DNA of 64,000 nucleotides. Source: Pelagibacterium flavum (GTDB lineage: Bacteria; Pseudomonadota; Alphaproteobacteria; Rhizobiales; Devosiaceae). The notes under the pieces are model-generated. The model was not told where the DNA came from. It was given only the letters and a program-made list of their open reading frames with translations, and did not search any database. The position numbers were made by a program, and so were the translations under genes. How positions within the stretch are numbered: position 1 is the first letter of the stretch; each line of letters begins with the position of its first letter. This document shows positions 44,665 to 55,249 of the stretch, in pieces. The stretch is taken from assembly GCF_025854335.1 (NCBI RefSeq), contig NZ_CP107716.1, positions 2,039,001 to 2,103,000 of the forward strand, given 5' to 3'.

Positions 44665-44706
44665 GACACCATCCGTTTATAGAGTTGGGATGGCTATAGA
44701 CGAAAA

Positions 44707-44735
44707 GCGCGCGGCAATCCAAGACTGCCGCGCGC
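44707..44735 (-). terminator. Terminator of the PfpI-family gene
   Basis: A perfect 10-bp stem, GCGCGCGGCA (44707-44716) with TGCCGCGCGC (44726-44735), 9-base loop; on the minus strand it is followed by TTTTCG. It lies 25 bases past the stop at 44760. Confidence 0.75.
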
Positions 44736-44759
44736 TGCGTTTGGTCACAGGTGTTTGAG

Positions 44760-45320
44760 TCAGGCGGCGCGGCGCTCGTGCCGGCCCTCATTGATCTCCT
44801 CGGCGATCTTTTCGCAGAAGGCGTCGAGGTCGCCGGGATTGCGGCTGGTGACGAGGCCCTGATCGGTGGCGACGGGGCTGTCTTCCCATTGCGCGCCGGC
44901 GTTGATGACGTCGGTCTTGACCGAAGGGTAGGACGTCATCTTGCGGCCCTTTGCGATGCCGGTTTCGACAAGCAGCCAGGGGGCGTGGCAGATAGCGGCG
45001 ACGACCTTCTTGTCGGTCCAGAATTTGGTGATGAAATCGATGGCCTTTTGTTCAACCCGCAGCAGGTCGGGGTTGATCTGGCCGCCGGGGAGGACGATGG
45101 CGTCGTAATCGTCGGCGGAGACGCTGTCGAGCGTTTTGTCGACGTCGACGGCGCGGCCCCAGTCGTCCTTGTCCCAGCCCTTGATCTGACCGGATTCGAG
45201 CGAGACCACGTGAACGGTTGCGCCGGCCTCGCGAAGCTTGTCGCGTGGGACTTCGAGTTCGGATTGTTCGAAGCCGTTGGTGGCAAGAATTGCGATGGAT
45301 TTGCCTTGCAGGTTTTGCAT
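44760..45320 (-). CDS. DJ-1/PfpI-family protein (YhbO-like)
   Basis: A 186-residue protein of the DJ-1/PfpI superfamily. The nucleophile elbow is VVAAICHAPWLLVE with Cys near residue 103 followed by His, the layout of PfpI/YhbO stress proteins; the acidic partner is in NGFEQSELEVP. Members have been described as proteases, glyoxalases or deglycases, and the assignments are disputed. GAAAGGGAAAG precedes the ATG at 45320. It is monocistronic with a strong terminator and appears as a general stress gene. Confidence 0.9.
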   Translation of the reverse strand: MQNLQGKSIAILATNGFEQSELEVPRDKLREAGATVHVVSLESGQIKGWDKDDWGRAVDVDKTLDSVSADDYDAIVLPGGQINPDLLRVEQKAIDFITKFWTDKKVVAAICHAPWLLVETGIAKGRKMTSYPSVKTDVINAGAQWEDSPVATDQGLVTSRNPGDLDAFCEKIAEEINEGRHERRAA

Positions 45321-45402
45321 GACTTTCCCTTTCTTTTTTGGAGAAGAGGGAACGGGCTCAGGCTGTCCGATGTTCCTTGGCGCTAACCCGGGCAAAAGAA
45401 AA

Positions 45403-45429
45403 AAGGGCGCTCCGTTTGGGGGCGCCCTT
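45403..45429 (-). terminator. Terminator of the first DUF1127 gene
   Basis: AAGGGCGCTCC (45403-45413) pairs with GGGGCGCCCTT (45419-45429) with one G-T pair. On the minus strand it is followed by TTTTCTTTTGCC-type T-rich sequence (plus-strand A-rich 45393-45404). Confidence 0.78.
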
Positions 45430-45462
45430 CAGATATGGTCGTTTATTATGTAGCCGGCGCGA

Positions 45463-45612
45463 TTACAACGCGCTGGCATGGTCGCGAGCAATGCGCTGGA
45501 TGTCCGAGCGGGCGATGCCGAGATCGCTCAGTTCGCGGTTGCCGAGGGCATTGAGTTCACGAACCGTCTGCTGGTAGGCCGACCAACGCTTGAAAGTCTT
45601 GCGAATGTCCAT
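45463..45612 (-). CDS. DUF1127 small protein, copy 1
   Basis: A 49-residue basic protein, MDIRKTFKRWSAYQQTVREL followed by NALGNRELSDLGIARSDI and IARDHASAL. This is the DUF1127 (YjiS-like) pattern: Arg-rich helix, then LxxLxDRELxDLGIxRxDI. In Agrobacterium and relatives such short proteins affect phosphate/carbon metabolism and RNA turnover. An AGGAG-type ribosome site lies upstream (plus-strand CTCCTTTC after 45618). It is about 80% identical to the copy at 46469. Confidence 0.88.
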   Translation of the reverse strand: MDIRKTFKRWSAYQQTVRELNALGNRELSDLGIARSDIQRIARDHASAL

Positions 45613-45752
45613 TTTATTCTCCTTTCGTCTTACGCCCCTTAGCTAATGAGAATCGGGACATATGTGCAGAGGCTGATTGTTCATTGCCGCCTTGCATGTT
45701 CTGCATGACTATTGGGCGGATGATTCAGCCTTGCTTAACAAATGAGCTTTTG

Positions 45753-46403
45753 ATGACAGATCTGATACTTTGGGGGCGGGCAAGCTCGGCCAATCTGCAA
45801 AAAGCGCGCTGGGCGCTCGAGGAGACCGGCGTACCGTTCGAATTGCGGGAAGTGGGCGGCCGGTTCGGCGGGTTGGGTACGCCGGAATTCGGGGCAATGA
45901 ACCCCAACCGGCTGGTGCCAGTCCTTCAGCACGGGGATTTGACGCTTTGGGAGAGCCACGCTGTGGTGCGCTACGTGGCGGCGGCTTTTGGGGGCGCGGA
46001 TTTATGGCCCATCGATCCGAAAGACCGCGCGCCCATCGATCAGTGGACGGACTGGACGGCTACGACGTTTCAACGGGGGTGGATACCGCTTTTCTGGCAA
46101 TTGGTTCGTACACCGCCTGAAAACCACGACACAAAGGCGATCGCCGCGGCGCTCAAGGACACTGTGGCGGCGCTGCAGATCATGAATGGGCAATTGGAAA
46201 GAACCGATTATCTGGCCGGTGATGAATTCAGTTATGCCGATATCGTTGCCGGTGTTTCGCTTTACCGCCTGACGACCATGGAGATCGATTTGCCACCACT
46301 TCCCGGGGTCGAAGCCTGGCATAAGCGGCTCAAGAGCCGGCCCGCGTTCGAAAAGACGGTCTGTATCTCCTATGAGGAGTTGCGAGGGCGTTCGGTCCAT
46401 TGA
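45753..46403 (+). CDS. Glutathione S-transferase family protein
   Basis: A 216-residue cytosolic protein with the two GST domains. The N-terminal thioredoxin-like half has ILWGRASSANLQKARWALEETG, with Ser residues in the position of the catalytic Ser/Cys, then NRLVPVLQHGDLTLWESHAVVRYVAA, the cis-Pro and Glu-Ser glutathione-binding motif. The helical C-terminal half ends with FSYADIVAGVSLYRL, a standard GST motif. Start at 45753 (MTDLILWG) fits the fold. It lies between two DUF1127 genes transcribed the opposite way. Confidence 0.93.
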   Translation: MTDLILWGRASSANLQKARWALEETGVPFELREVGGRFGGLGTPEFGAMNPNRLVPVLQHGDLTLWESHAVVRYVAAAFGGADLWPIDPKDRAPIDQWTDWTATTFQRGWIPLFWQLVRTPPENHDTKAIAAALKDTVAALQIMNGQLERTDYLAGDEFSYADIVAGVSLYRLTTMEIDLPPLPGVEAWHKRLKSRPAFEKTVCISYEELRGRSVH

Positions 46404-46407
46404 ATCA

Positions 46408-46438
46408 AAAAAGGCATCCTGGTCAAGGATGCCTTTTT
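46408..46438. terminator. Bidirectional terminator between GST and DUF1127 copy 2
   Basis: AAAAAGGCATCCT (46408-46420) and AGGATGCCTTTTT (46426-46438) form a perfect 13-bp stem with loop GGTCA, giving a T tract on both strands. Confidence 0.9.
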
Positions 46439-46468
46439 CGTGTTCGGACGTTGGAGGTCGCCTGAAGC

Positions 46469-46618
46469 TTAAAGCTGGCTGGCATGATCGCGTGCGATGC
46501 GTTCGATATCGCCGCGGGTGATGCCGAGGTCGGTCAGTTCACGGTTGCCGAGCGAGTTGAGTTCGCGAACCGTCTGCTGGTAGGCCGACCACTTCTGCAA
46601 AGTCTTACGAATACCCAT
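46469..46618 (-). CDS. DUF1127 small protein, copy 2
   Basis: A 49-residue protein, MGIRKTLQKWSAYQQTVREL followed by NSLGNRELTDLGITRGDI and IARDHASQL. Identity with copy 1 is about 80%, including WSAYQQTVREL and IARDHAS, so the pair arose by local duplication or gene conversion. A ribosome site (plus-strand TTCCTTTC after 46622) precedes the ATG. Shares the terminator at 46408-46438 with the convergent GST gene. Confidence 0.88.
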   Translation of the reverse strand: MGIRKTLQKWSAYQQTVRELNSLGNRELTDLGITRGDIERIARDHASQL

Positions 46619-46827
46619 GTGATGTTCCTTTCGTTTCGATGACCCTGATATAGGCCTCTAAAGACGACTCTTGCACTAGGGTTTTGGTCATTTCGGCCAT
46701 GCAGTTTTCGCATGGCTGGCGCGGAGGAAATGACGAGCGGCGCTCCGAGGTGTCGGAGCGCCGCTCTTGGTTTTGTCTTGCCGGACCGACCGCTTGTTTC
46801 GAAGGGGCTAAGCCCTTGCATTGTAAC

Positions 46828-46873
46828 ACTTCCGAACAGGATAAGTGGTTTCCACTTATCCTGAAAGCGCTCT
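46828..46873. repeat. Palindromic intergenic repeat, module B
   Basis: Inner arms GGATAAGTGG (46839-46848) and CCACTTATCC (46852-46861) are perfect; outer arms ACTTCC/GAAAGCGCTCTA are degenerate. It touches the stop of the small frame at 46872-47033. Confidence 0.78.
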
Positions 46874-47033
46874 AATCGTGGCGATCGAAAAGGCCCTTGG
46901 TCATCTTGGCGAAATCCCGAACCGGGATTTCCAGATCCTCGCAACCACGCCGGGGAACGGGGGCTAATCGGCGCAGGCTTCTCGGGTCTGTGCCAAGGGG
47001 CTTCGATTGCTTCCAGGCGATACGGACGAACAT
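46872..47033 (-). CDS. Possible 53-residue hypothetical protein
   Basis: A short basic frame starting MFVRIAWKQSKPLGTDPRS and ending in KMTKGLFDRHD. The support is a strong ribosome site, GGAGG with 5-base spacing before the ATG at 47033. No family is recognised. Its last codons run into the edge of the palindromic repeat. An upstream in-frame ATG at 47084 is less likely. It may be a real small gene or chance. Confidence 0.42.
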   Translation of the reverse strand: MFVRIAWKQSKPLGTDPRSLRRLAPVPRRGCEDLEIPVRDFAKMTKGLFDRHD

Positions 47034-47156
47034 GGAATCCTCCATGCAGGCTGTTTGCACCTTCAAAGCATAGGCACGAATCATGACGATCCGTTATCGG
47101 GCCAAGCGCACGCCGCCCCTGCATGGGACGCATGGCACCGGCCGCTGCGCCCGAGC

Positions 47157-50048
<2,892 letters not shown>

Positions 50049-50180
50049 GGGCGAATATCCAAGGATAGCGGCCGGTCAGTGCCGACACAAACGTCTTAAC
50101 GGGCGCGGGAGGCGTCCGGTTCACTTAAGCACAACTCCGCCCGCCTGCAAGGTCGGCTCATGCACAGCAGCAATGTCTTG

Positions 50181-50195
50181 GAACATAATAGGAAC
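50181..50195 (-). promoter_or_regulatory. SOS (LexA) box, uvrA side
   Basis: GAACATAATAGGAAC is an exact GAAC-N7-GAAC, the LexA site of alphaproteobacteria. It overlaps the proposed uvrA -10 box at 50185-50190. Confidence 0.82.
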
Positions 50196-50212
50196 AAATT
50201 GGATTCCGTCAA
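50185..50212 (-). promoter_or_regulatory. Predicted uvrA promoter
   Basis: On the minus strand, -35 TTGACG (50207-50212) and -10 TATTAT (50185-50190) are separated by 16 bases. LexA bound at 50181-50195 would cover the -10. Confidence 0.6.
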
Positions 50213-50219
50213 GCTTGAC
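50208..50219. promoter_or_regulatory. Palindrome forming both -35 boxes
   Basis: GTCAAGCTTGAC is a perfect 12-base palindrome. Its halves give TTGACG to the uvrA side and TTGACA to the ssb side. Confidence 0.6.
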
Positions 50220-50244
50220 ATTCATCAAATAAGTCGAACAAAAT
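50215..50244 (+). promoter_or_regulatory. Predicted ssb promoter
   Basis: -35 TTGACA (50215-50220) with a weak -10 CAAAAT (50239-50244) at 18-base spacing. The SOS box at 50236-50250 covers the -10 position. Confidence 0.5.
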
Positions 50245-50250
50245 AAGAAC
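50236..50250 (+). promoter_or_regulatory. SOS (LexA) box, ssb side
   Basis: GAACAAAATAAGAAC is an exact GAAC-N7-GAAC site, 41 bases from the uvrA-side box's end and 117 bases before the ssb ATG. Confidence 0.82.
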
Positions 50251-50366
50251 AAACGAGTTGTGTATAGAGTTGCCGGGCGCTGAACTTTTGCCGGCGATGG
50301 CTATATAGTGCGCTCAACGTGACTGGCCGGATTGTGGTTCGGCGGACAAGAGACAGGAAGGCGAAT

Positions 50367-50840
50367 ATGTCGGGAAGCGTGAACAAGGTTATTCTGGTTG
50401 GCAATCTGGGTGCCGACCCCGAGGTGCGGTCGCTACCCAACGGAAATCCCGTGGTCAATCTGCGCATCGCGACATCCGAGCGCTGGCGCGACCGCAATTC
50501 CGGTGAGCCGCGCGAAAAGACCGAATGGCACCGTGTGGTGATCTTCAGCGAGGGACTGGCCAAGGTGGCCCAGAATTACCTCAAGAAAGGCTCCAAGGTT
50601 TATATCGAAGGCCAGCTCCAGACCCGGAAATGGGAAAAGGACGGCCAGGATCAGTACACGACCGAAATCGTGCTGCAGGGGTTCAATTCGACACTGACCA
50701 TGCTCGACGGGCGCGGTGAAGGCGGCGGTGACCGTGACAGCGGCGGTTATGGCGGCAGTCGGCAGGTTGAAAATCGCGGGCGGCCGTCCAGCGCCCCGGC
50801 CTTCGAGCCGGGCGGAATGGACGACGACATCCCGTTCTGA
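50367..50840 (+). CDS. ssb: Single-stranded DNA-binding protein
   Basis: A 157-residue SSB that coats single-stranded DNA in replication, repair and recombination. The OB fold is clear: [62 protein letters not shown] Gly-rich disordered linker follows, and the acidic tip MDDDIPF binds partner proteins. The ATG at 50367 has AGGAAGG about 8 bases upstream. The divergent position to uvrA with SOS boxes is classic. Confidence 0.97.
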   Translation: MSGSVNKVILVGNLGADPEVRSLPNGNPVVNLRIATSERWRDRNSGEPREKTEWHRVVIFSEGLAKVAQNYLKKGSKVYIEGQLQTRKWEKDGQDQYTTEIVLQGFNSTLTMLDGRGEGGGDRDSGGYGGSRQVENRGRPSSAPAFEPGGMDDDIPF

Positions 50841-50846
50841 TTGCAG

Positions 50847-50872
50847 AAAGGGCGCCGTGAGGCGCCCTTTTT
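50847..50872. terminator. Terminator of ssb, also usable from the other side
   Basis: AAAGGGCGCC (50847-50856) with GGCGCCCTTT (50861-50870), loop GTGA, followed by TT. The convergent gene at 50885 gains an opposing T tract (CCCTTT). Confidence 0.85.
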
Positions 50873-50884
50873 CATAAGAGGCGA

Positions 50885-51418
50885 TTACTGGGTGAAGGGC
50901 ACCTGGGCCGTGGTGACGCCGCCGGTCGAGAGATCGGTGATATGGAGGTCCATGCCGATCTGGGCGCCCTGGAGCGCCATTGCGGCCTCTACCCGGTATT
51001 CCTTGCCTTCGGCGTTGCGGTTGATGAGTTCGAAGTCGATGTCATCGCCGTTGCGGCGGCCGATGGCCAGGCTCTGGAAGCCGGCAACCGAGGACATTGC
51101 GGCTTCATACTGGCTGGCCTGCTCGTTCCAGATCATTGTGCCGGCCACCGCGATCGTTCGGCCAGCCAGCGTGCAACGGCCGTCGAATGTCACTCGGGCG
51201 GTTCCGGTGTCCTCGACGGCCATACGGCAGACGACGGTTTCCTCTTTACCGGTGGATGCAAGGACCGCAGATCCCCGACCGCGCCAGTCTCCGACATAGC
51301 TCTTGAGCAGATCGACATCCTCCTGCGCTGCCAAGGCGGGGCCAGCGAGCGGCAGGCTTGCAAGTGCGATGGCGAAAGCCATCACTTTTGCCGGAAGCGC
51401 TTTAGGCAGGGATCTCAT
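50885..51418 (-). CDS. Secreted hypothetical protein coupled to the RND exporter
   Basis: A 177-residue protein with a Sec signal peptide, AKVMAFAIALASLPLAGPALA, cleaved near residue 30. The mature part begins AQEDVDLLKSYVGDWRGRGSA and has alternating strand-like segments and two cysteines (VVCRM and GRCTL), consistent with a small periplasmic beta-rich, lipocalin-like fold, though I cannot name the family. The ATG at 51418 lies inside the last codons of the exporter gene (overlap 17 bases), so it is translationally coupled and probably works with it. Confidence 0.7.
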   Translation of the reverse strand: MRSLPKALPAKVMAFAIALASLPLAGPALAAQEDVDLLKSYVGDWRGRGSAVLASTGKEETVVCRMAVEDTGTARVTFDGRCTLAGRTIAVAGTMIWNEQASQYEAAMSSVAGFQSLAIGRRNGDDIDFELINRNAEGKEYRVEAAMALQGAQIGMDLHITDLSTGGVTTAQVPFTQ

Positions 51419-53660
51419 TTTTTCTTTCACTCCATCTGGCAAACACCATTCCGCCACCGATCAGCAAAGCGGGCAAGACGATCAGATCGCCGATCAACGC
51501 TGCAAGCAGCGTGATGACGGTCAAAAAGCCGAACAGGGCGACCTGGGGCAGCACCGAAACTGTAACCACCGCACATCCGGCAATCAGAATGAGCGTGGTC
51601 GCGATAAGGGCCGGGCCCACTCTGTCGAGGGTCGTATCCACGGCCTGGGCGATGGTTTCTCCCCGTTCGCGAGCCCGTGCATAATGGGCCAGAAAATGGA
51701 TCGTGTCATCGACGGCAATTCCAAAGGCAATCGTAAGGGAAATGACAGTCGTCAACTGCAACTGAATGCCCGATGAATAAAGGAACAGCTCGGTCAGAAG
51801 AATCGGAAGGCTGTTGGGTATCACCGATACCAGCGCGAGTTTCCATGAGCGGAAGGCGATGCCGATCAGGACGACCGATAGCGCTATAGCGAGCATCAGA
51901 CTGATCTGGAGGGTGCCGATCATATCCAGGCTTGCATAGGCGGTGAGCACGCGAAAGCCCGAGATTTCGGCGCCCTCGATTCCGGCGGATGCCAGTTCGG
52001 CGCGCATCGATTCAACGAGGGCCACCGTCTGCTGGGCATTTTCCGATGTGGGGGAGAAGGCGGTTATGAGCGCCTGCATGCCATCATCGGTAACGAAGCG
52101 CTGGCGCAGGAAGGGGCCGACGGCCTCGAAGATGCGTTCGCGCGAGAACCCCAATTCGGAATAGTGCCGGAAGCTGGCGGCAGAGATGACCTTGCCGGCG
52201 CCGAAATTGTTTTCCGCGATCTGGTGGACGCGTTCAACGGTGGCGAAATCGCCGTCGGTCATTTCGGTCAAACCGCCTTCAAGTGGGATGCGGATATAGA
52301 CCGGGGCAACGCCGCCGACGCCCGCATCGATCTGATCGCTGGTGGCGATGGCATCGCTGCCGCGGGGCAGGAAATCCTGAAACTTGAAGTGCGGCTCGAG
52401 CAGGAAATGCGGGATGAGCAGCAGGCCGGCGACCAAAATGGCGGCGAGCGCCGCGCCGCGCGGTGCGACGTGGGCGATGCGGCGAACCAGCGGTATAGGG
52501 GCCGTCAGGGCGACGGATGGCGTTTTACGCATGCGGAAACCGAGCCGCATGGCGAACAGCAACGACAGAGGCAGGAAGGTGACAAGGGCCAAGAAGGCCA
52601 GGGCCATGCCCAGCGCGCCCGAAATAGCAAATTCGCGCAGCCCCTGGCCGGGCGCCAGGGCAAGGCTGGTGCAGGCGATAATCGTGGTGATGGCGGTCAA
52701 GGCGCAGGCAGGGCTGACCTTTCGGACCGTTTCGACGAGCGCTGCGCGCTGATCGACGCCGGTGTTACCGGTGCGCATCCAGTAGAGGCAGAAATACATG
52801 CTTTCGGCGAACGCGATGACCAGCACCAGAGCTGAAATGATATTGGTGAGAAAGGTGAAACTGCCAAACGCCAGAATGGTCATCCCGGTGACCCAGAAGG
52901 CAGTCACGACCGGGGTAAGCGTGGCGATCAGCGCGCCCCAAAAAGTGCGGAAGCTAAAAAGGGCGGTGAGAAATCCCAGCGCAACCCCTGCGACCATGAA
53001 CAGGAGCTGATCGAAGCGCGAGGCATTGAGCACTTCCTCCTTCCAGATCGCCGGGCCAGTCAATTCGATATGGATGTCCTCGCTTTCATAGGCTGTCATC
53101 AATTCGCGCAGGGAGGCGAGCATTGTGTCTTCGCCAAGCTCCGCCATCGTCTGGGGGGCGGGGAACATGATCATCACCATTCCCGTGTTATCGGCGAGAA
53201 TGAGATTGCTCATCAGCGGATCGTTGGTACGCAGATCGGTCAGTGCCTCGGCGACCTGCTCGCTGGTTTCCATGCCCTCGGGAACGGCGGGGACCGACGT
53301 GCCACCTTCGGCGGGGCGCCGCAGGGAGAAGGGCGACATTGTGCCGGCGGCAAATTCGTTGAGCTCGAGCTCGAAGCCCAAAAAGCGCAGTTCCTCTAGG
53401 ACTTCCGGGTCGGTCAGCTTGTCCGACCGCACCAGAAGATAGACGTCGTTCTCGAACGTGCCGAAATTTTCGGTCAGCGCGATGTAGCGGTCGTATTCGA
53501 TGCCGGAGCCACGATAGAGGCGCAGCAGGTCGCCATCGATATTGAATTTGGTGAGTTGAAAGGTGCAAAGCACCGTAAAAGCCAGGACCGCGACGGCCAC
53601 GATGCGGGGGAAACGCAGGGTCAGCAAGCCCAGTCGCTCAAGGCCAAATCCGATCGACAC
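51402..53660 (-). CDS. RND/MMPL-family exporter
   Basis: A 752-residue inner-membrane protein with the two-fold RND layout: N-terminal helix, periplasmic domain, then a helix bundle with sterol-sensing-like segments (FLTNIISALVLVIAFAESMYFCLYW), repeated in the second half (TTVISLTIAFGIAVDDTIHFLAHYARARE). The GxxxDD-type motif GIAVDDTIHF supports proton-driven transport. The group includes the HpnN hopanoid transporter and MmpL proteins, suggesting lipid-like cargo, but no hopanoid genes are near. Start is GTG 53660 with GGAGGAG 7 bases upstream. Confidence 0.88.
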   Translation of the reverse strand: MSIGFGLERLGLLTLRFPRIVAVAVLAFTVLCTFQLTKFNIDGDLLRLYRGSGIEYDRYIALTENFGTFENDVYLLVRSDKLTDPEVLEELRFLGFELELNEFAAGTMSPFSLRRPAEGGTSVPAVPEGMETSEQVAEALTDLRTNDPLMSNLILADNTGMVMIMFPAPQTMAELGEDTMLASLRELMTAYESEDIHIELTGPAIWKEEVLNASRFDQLLFMVAGVALGFLTALFSFRTFWGALIATLTPVVTAFWVTGMTILAFGSFTFLTNIISALVLVIAFAESMYFCLYWMRTGNTGVDQRAALVETVRKVSPACALTAITTIIACTSLALAPGQGLREFAISGALGMALAFLALVTFLPLSLLFAMRLGFRMRKTPSVALTAPIPLVRRIAHVAPRGAALAAILVAGLLLIPHFLLEPHFKFQDFLPRGSDAIATSDQIDAGVGGVAPVYIRIPLEGGLTEMTDGDFATVERVHQIAENNFGAGKVISAASFRHYSELGFSRERIFEAVGPFLRQRFVTDDGMQALITAFSPTSENAQQTVALVESMRAELASAGIEGAEISGFRVLTAYASLDMIGTLQISLMLAIALSVVLIGIAFRSWKLALVSVIPNSLPILLTELFLYSSGIQLQLTTVISLTIAFGIAVDDTIHFLAHYARARERGETIAQAVDTTLDRVGPALIATTLILIAGCAVVTVSVLPQVALFGFLTVITLLAALIGDLIVLPALLIGGGMVFARWSERKNEIPA

Positions 53661-53758
53661 TTGGTTTCTCCTCCGGGCGAATCGCAGGGAAAAGGCGCGC
53701 TGGAATTGGTAAAGGCTGGAAGGGGCGGCGTCCACTCTCGGCGGCGGGGAATGCGTGG

Positions 53759-54193
53759 CTACCGCTTAAAGCGGGCTGCGAGCAGGATATTGGTTTCGGT
53801 GAGGCTGATGCCTTCGATCAGCCTGATGGCGCCGAGGACGGAATCGAAATCGGGCAGCGAAGCGCTTTCGATTTCGGCGACGAGGTCCCAGCGCCCGTTG
53901 GTGCTGTAGAGTGCCCGCACCTGGGGCAGTCCCGAGAGGGCGCGGGCGACCTTTTCGGTTCCTCTGCCCTCAACCTCGATCATGGCTATGGCGCGGACGC
54001 GCTCGGCGTCGTCGGGTTCGCCGAGGCGAACGCCATAGCCCGAGATGGTGCCGTTGGCTTCCATGCGTTCCATACGGGTCCGGACTGTGGTGCGGGAAAC
54101 GCCAAGGGTTGTGGCAAGGCTGGCGATGGGCAGGCGGGCATCGTCGCGCAGTAATGCCAGAATTTTGCGGTCCAATTGGTCGGTACTTGGCAT
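53759..54193 (-). CDS. Lrp/AsnC-family transcriptional regulator
   Basis: A 144-residue regulator with an N-terminal helix-turn-helix (QLDRKILALLRDDARLPIASLATTLGVSRTTVRTRMERME) and a C-terminal RAM ligand-binding domain (GTEKVARALSGLPQVRALYSTNGRWDLVAEIE). It is divergent from the arginase and ornithine aminotransferase genes with 117 bases between, so it most likely controls arginine or ornithine catabolism with one of these as effector. ATG at 54193 is chosen; a TTG start at 54202 is an alternative. Confidence 0.92.
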   Translation of the reverse strand: MPSTDQLDRKILALLRDDARLPIASLATTLGVSRTTVRTRMERMEANGTISGYGVRLGEPDDAERVRAIAMIEVEGRGTEKVARALSGLPQVRALYSTNGRWDLVAEIESASLPDFDSVLGAIRLIEGISLTETNILLAARFKR

Positions 54194-54237
54194 TTCGCGC
54201 AATGGTCCTTGTCAGATCGGCCAATACTTGTGCCAGA

Positions 54238-54253
54238 TTGCGCAGATTTGCAA
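54238..54253. promoter_or_regulatory. Candidate operator between lrp-type gene and arginase
   Basis: TTGC-N8-GCAA forms a 16-base interrupted palindrome in the 117-base gap between the divergent genes. Dimension fits an Lrp-family site, but the evidence is symmetry only. Confidence 0.35.
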
Positions 54254-54310
54254 CTTTCCGTCTTCGCATTGCTTGGGCATGCTGGCGTGAGCATTTGGAG
54301 GCAAGAGCGC

Positions 54311-55237
54311 ATGCGTGGACCACAGCCCAGGACAATCACCCTGATCGGAGCGCCTATCGAGGGCGGCGCGGGGCGGCAGGGGTGCTCGATGGGACCGAAG
54401 GCCTTGCGTATTGCCGGGCTGGCGGACGCCTTGTCGGGCCTCGGGCACACGGTGATCGACCGTGGCGATGTTGGGCCGCGGGACAATGATTTCGCGCTCG
54501 ATGGGCTGGCGCACAATGTGGGCGAAGTGACCGGATTTGCGCGTTCGCTGGCCGATGCAGGGGAAGCGGCGCTTGCGGACGGGACCGCGGTCTATCTGGG
54601 CGGAGATCATGCGCTGTCATTTGGCTCGGTGGCGGCGGCTCTGCGCCATGCGGACCGATTGGGCAAGACGCTGCATGTGCTCTGGCTGGACGCGCATGCC
54701 GATTTCAATACGCCGCTCAGTTCGACGTCGGGCAATATGCACGGCATGCCGGCAGCGTTTTTTTGCGGCGAGGCGGGGTTCGAGGGAATGCTCGAGTGCC
54801 CCAAGATGGAGGCGACCCGTTATCATCTGGTCGGTGCGCGCTCCATCGATCCGGCCGAGGTCGATCTGCTGGCGGCGCGGGGTGCCGATGTCAACGACAT
54901 GGCCGAGGTCGACGAATATGGAATTGCCGCGATCCTGCGGCGCATCCTTGGCGCGGTCGAGGCCGATGACGCGCTTTTGCATGTGAGCCTCGATGTCGAT
55001 TTCATCGAGCCCGATCTGGCGCCCGGCGTGGGCACGACGGTGCCCGGCGGCGCGACGGTTCGCGAGGCGCATCTGGCGATGGAAATGGTGGGACGGTGCG
55101 GGCGGCTGGTCAGTCTCGATCTGGTCGAACTCAACCCGTTTCTCGACGATCGGGGCAAGAGCGCCCGGCTGATGGTCGAACTGGCGGCCAGCGCCTTCGG
55201 ACGCCGGATTTTCGACAGACCGACACAACCTGCATAA
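54311..55237 (+). CDS. rocF: Arginase
   Basis: A 308-residue manganese enzyme that converts arginine to ornithine and urea. Metal-binding motifs are complete: AVYLGGDHALSFG, VLWLDAHADFNTP followed by SSTSGNMHGMP, and VSLDVDFIEPDLAPGVGTTVPGG. GGAGG lies 9 bases before the ATG at 54311. The following gene converts the product ornithine to glutamate semialdehyde, so the pair forms an arginine degradation route that yields glutamate. It starts 12 bases before the next gene. Confidence 0.95.
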   Translation: MRGPQPRTITLIGAPIEGGAGRQGCSMGPKALRIAGLADALSGLGHTVIDRGDVGPRDNDFALDGLAHNVGEVTGFARSLADAGEAALADGTAVYLGGDHALSFGSVAAALRHADRLGKTLHVLWLDAHADFNTPLSSTSGNMHGMPAAFFCGEAGFEGMLECPKMEATRYHLVGARSIDPAEVDLLAARGADVNDMAEVDEYGIAAILRRILGAVEADDALLHVSLDVDFIEPDLAPGVGTTVPGGATVREAHLAMEMVGRCGRLVSLDLVELNPFLDDRGKSARLMVELAASAFGRRIFDRPTQPA

Positions 55238-55249
55238 TCGAGGGAAAAG

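Larger units (their letters stand above)
50049..50366. promoter_or_regulatory. uvrA-ssb divergent control region
   Basis: The 318-base region carries two LexA-type boxes and a palindrome whose two halves look like the -35 elements of opposing promoters. No gene is present. The part from 50049 to 50160 shows no further motif I can name. Confidence 0.75.
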
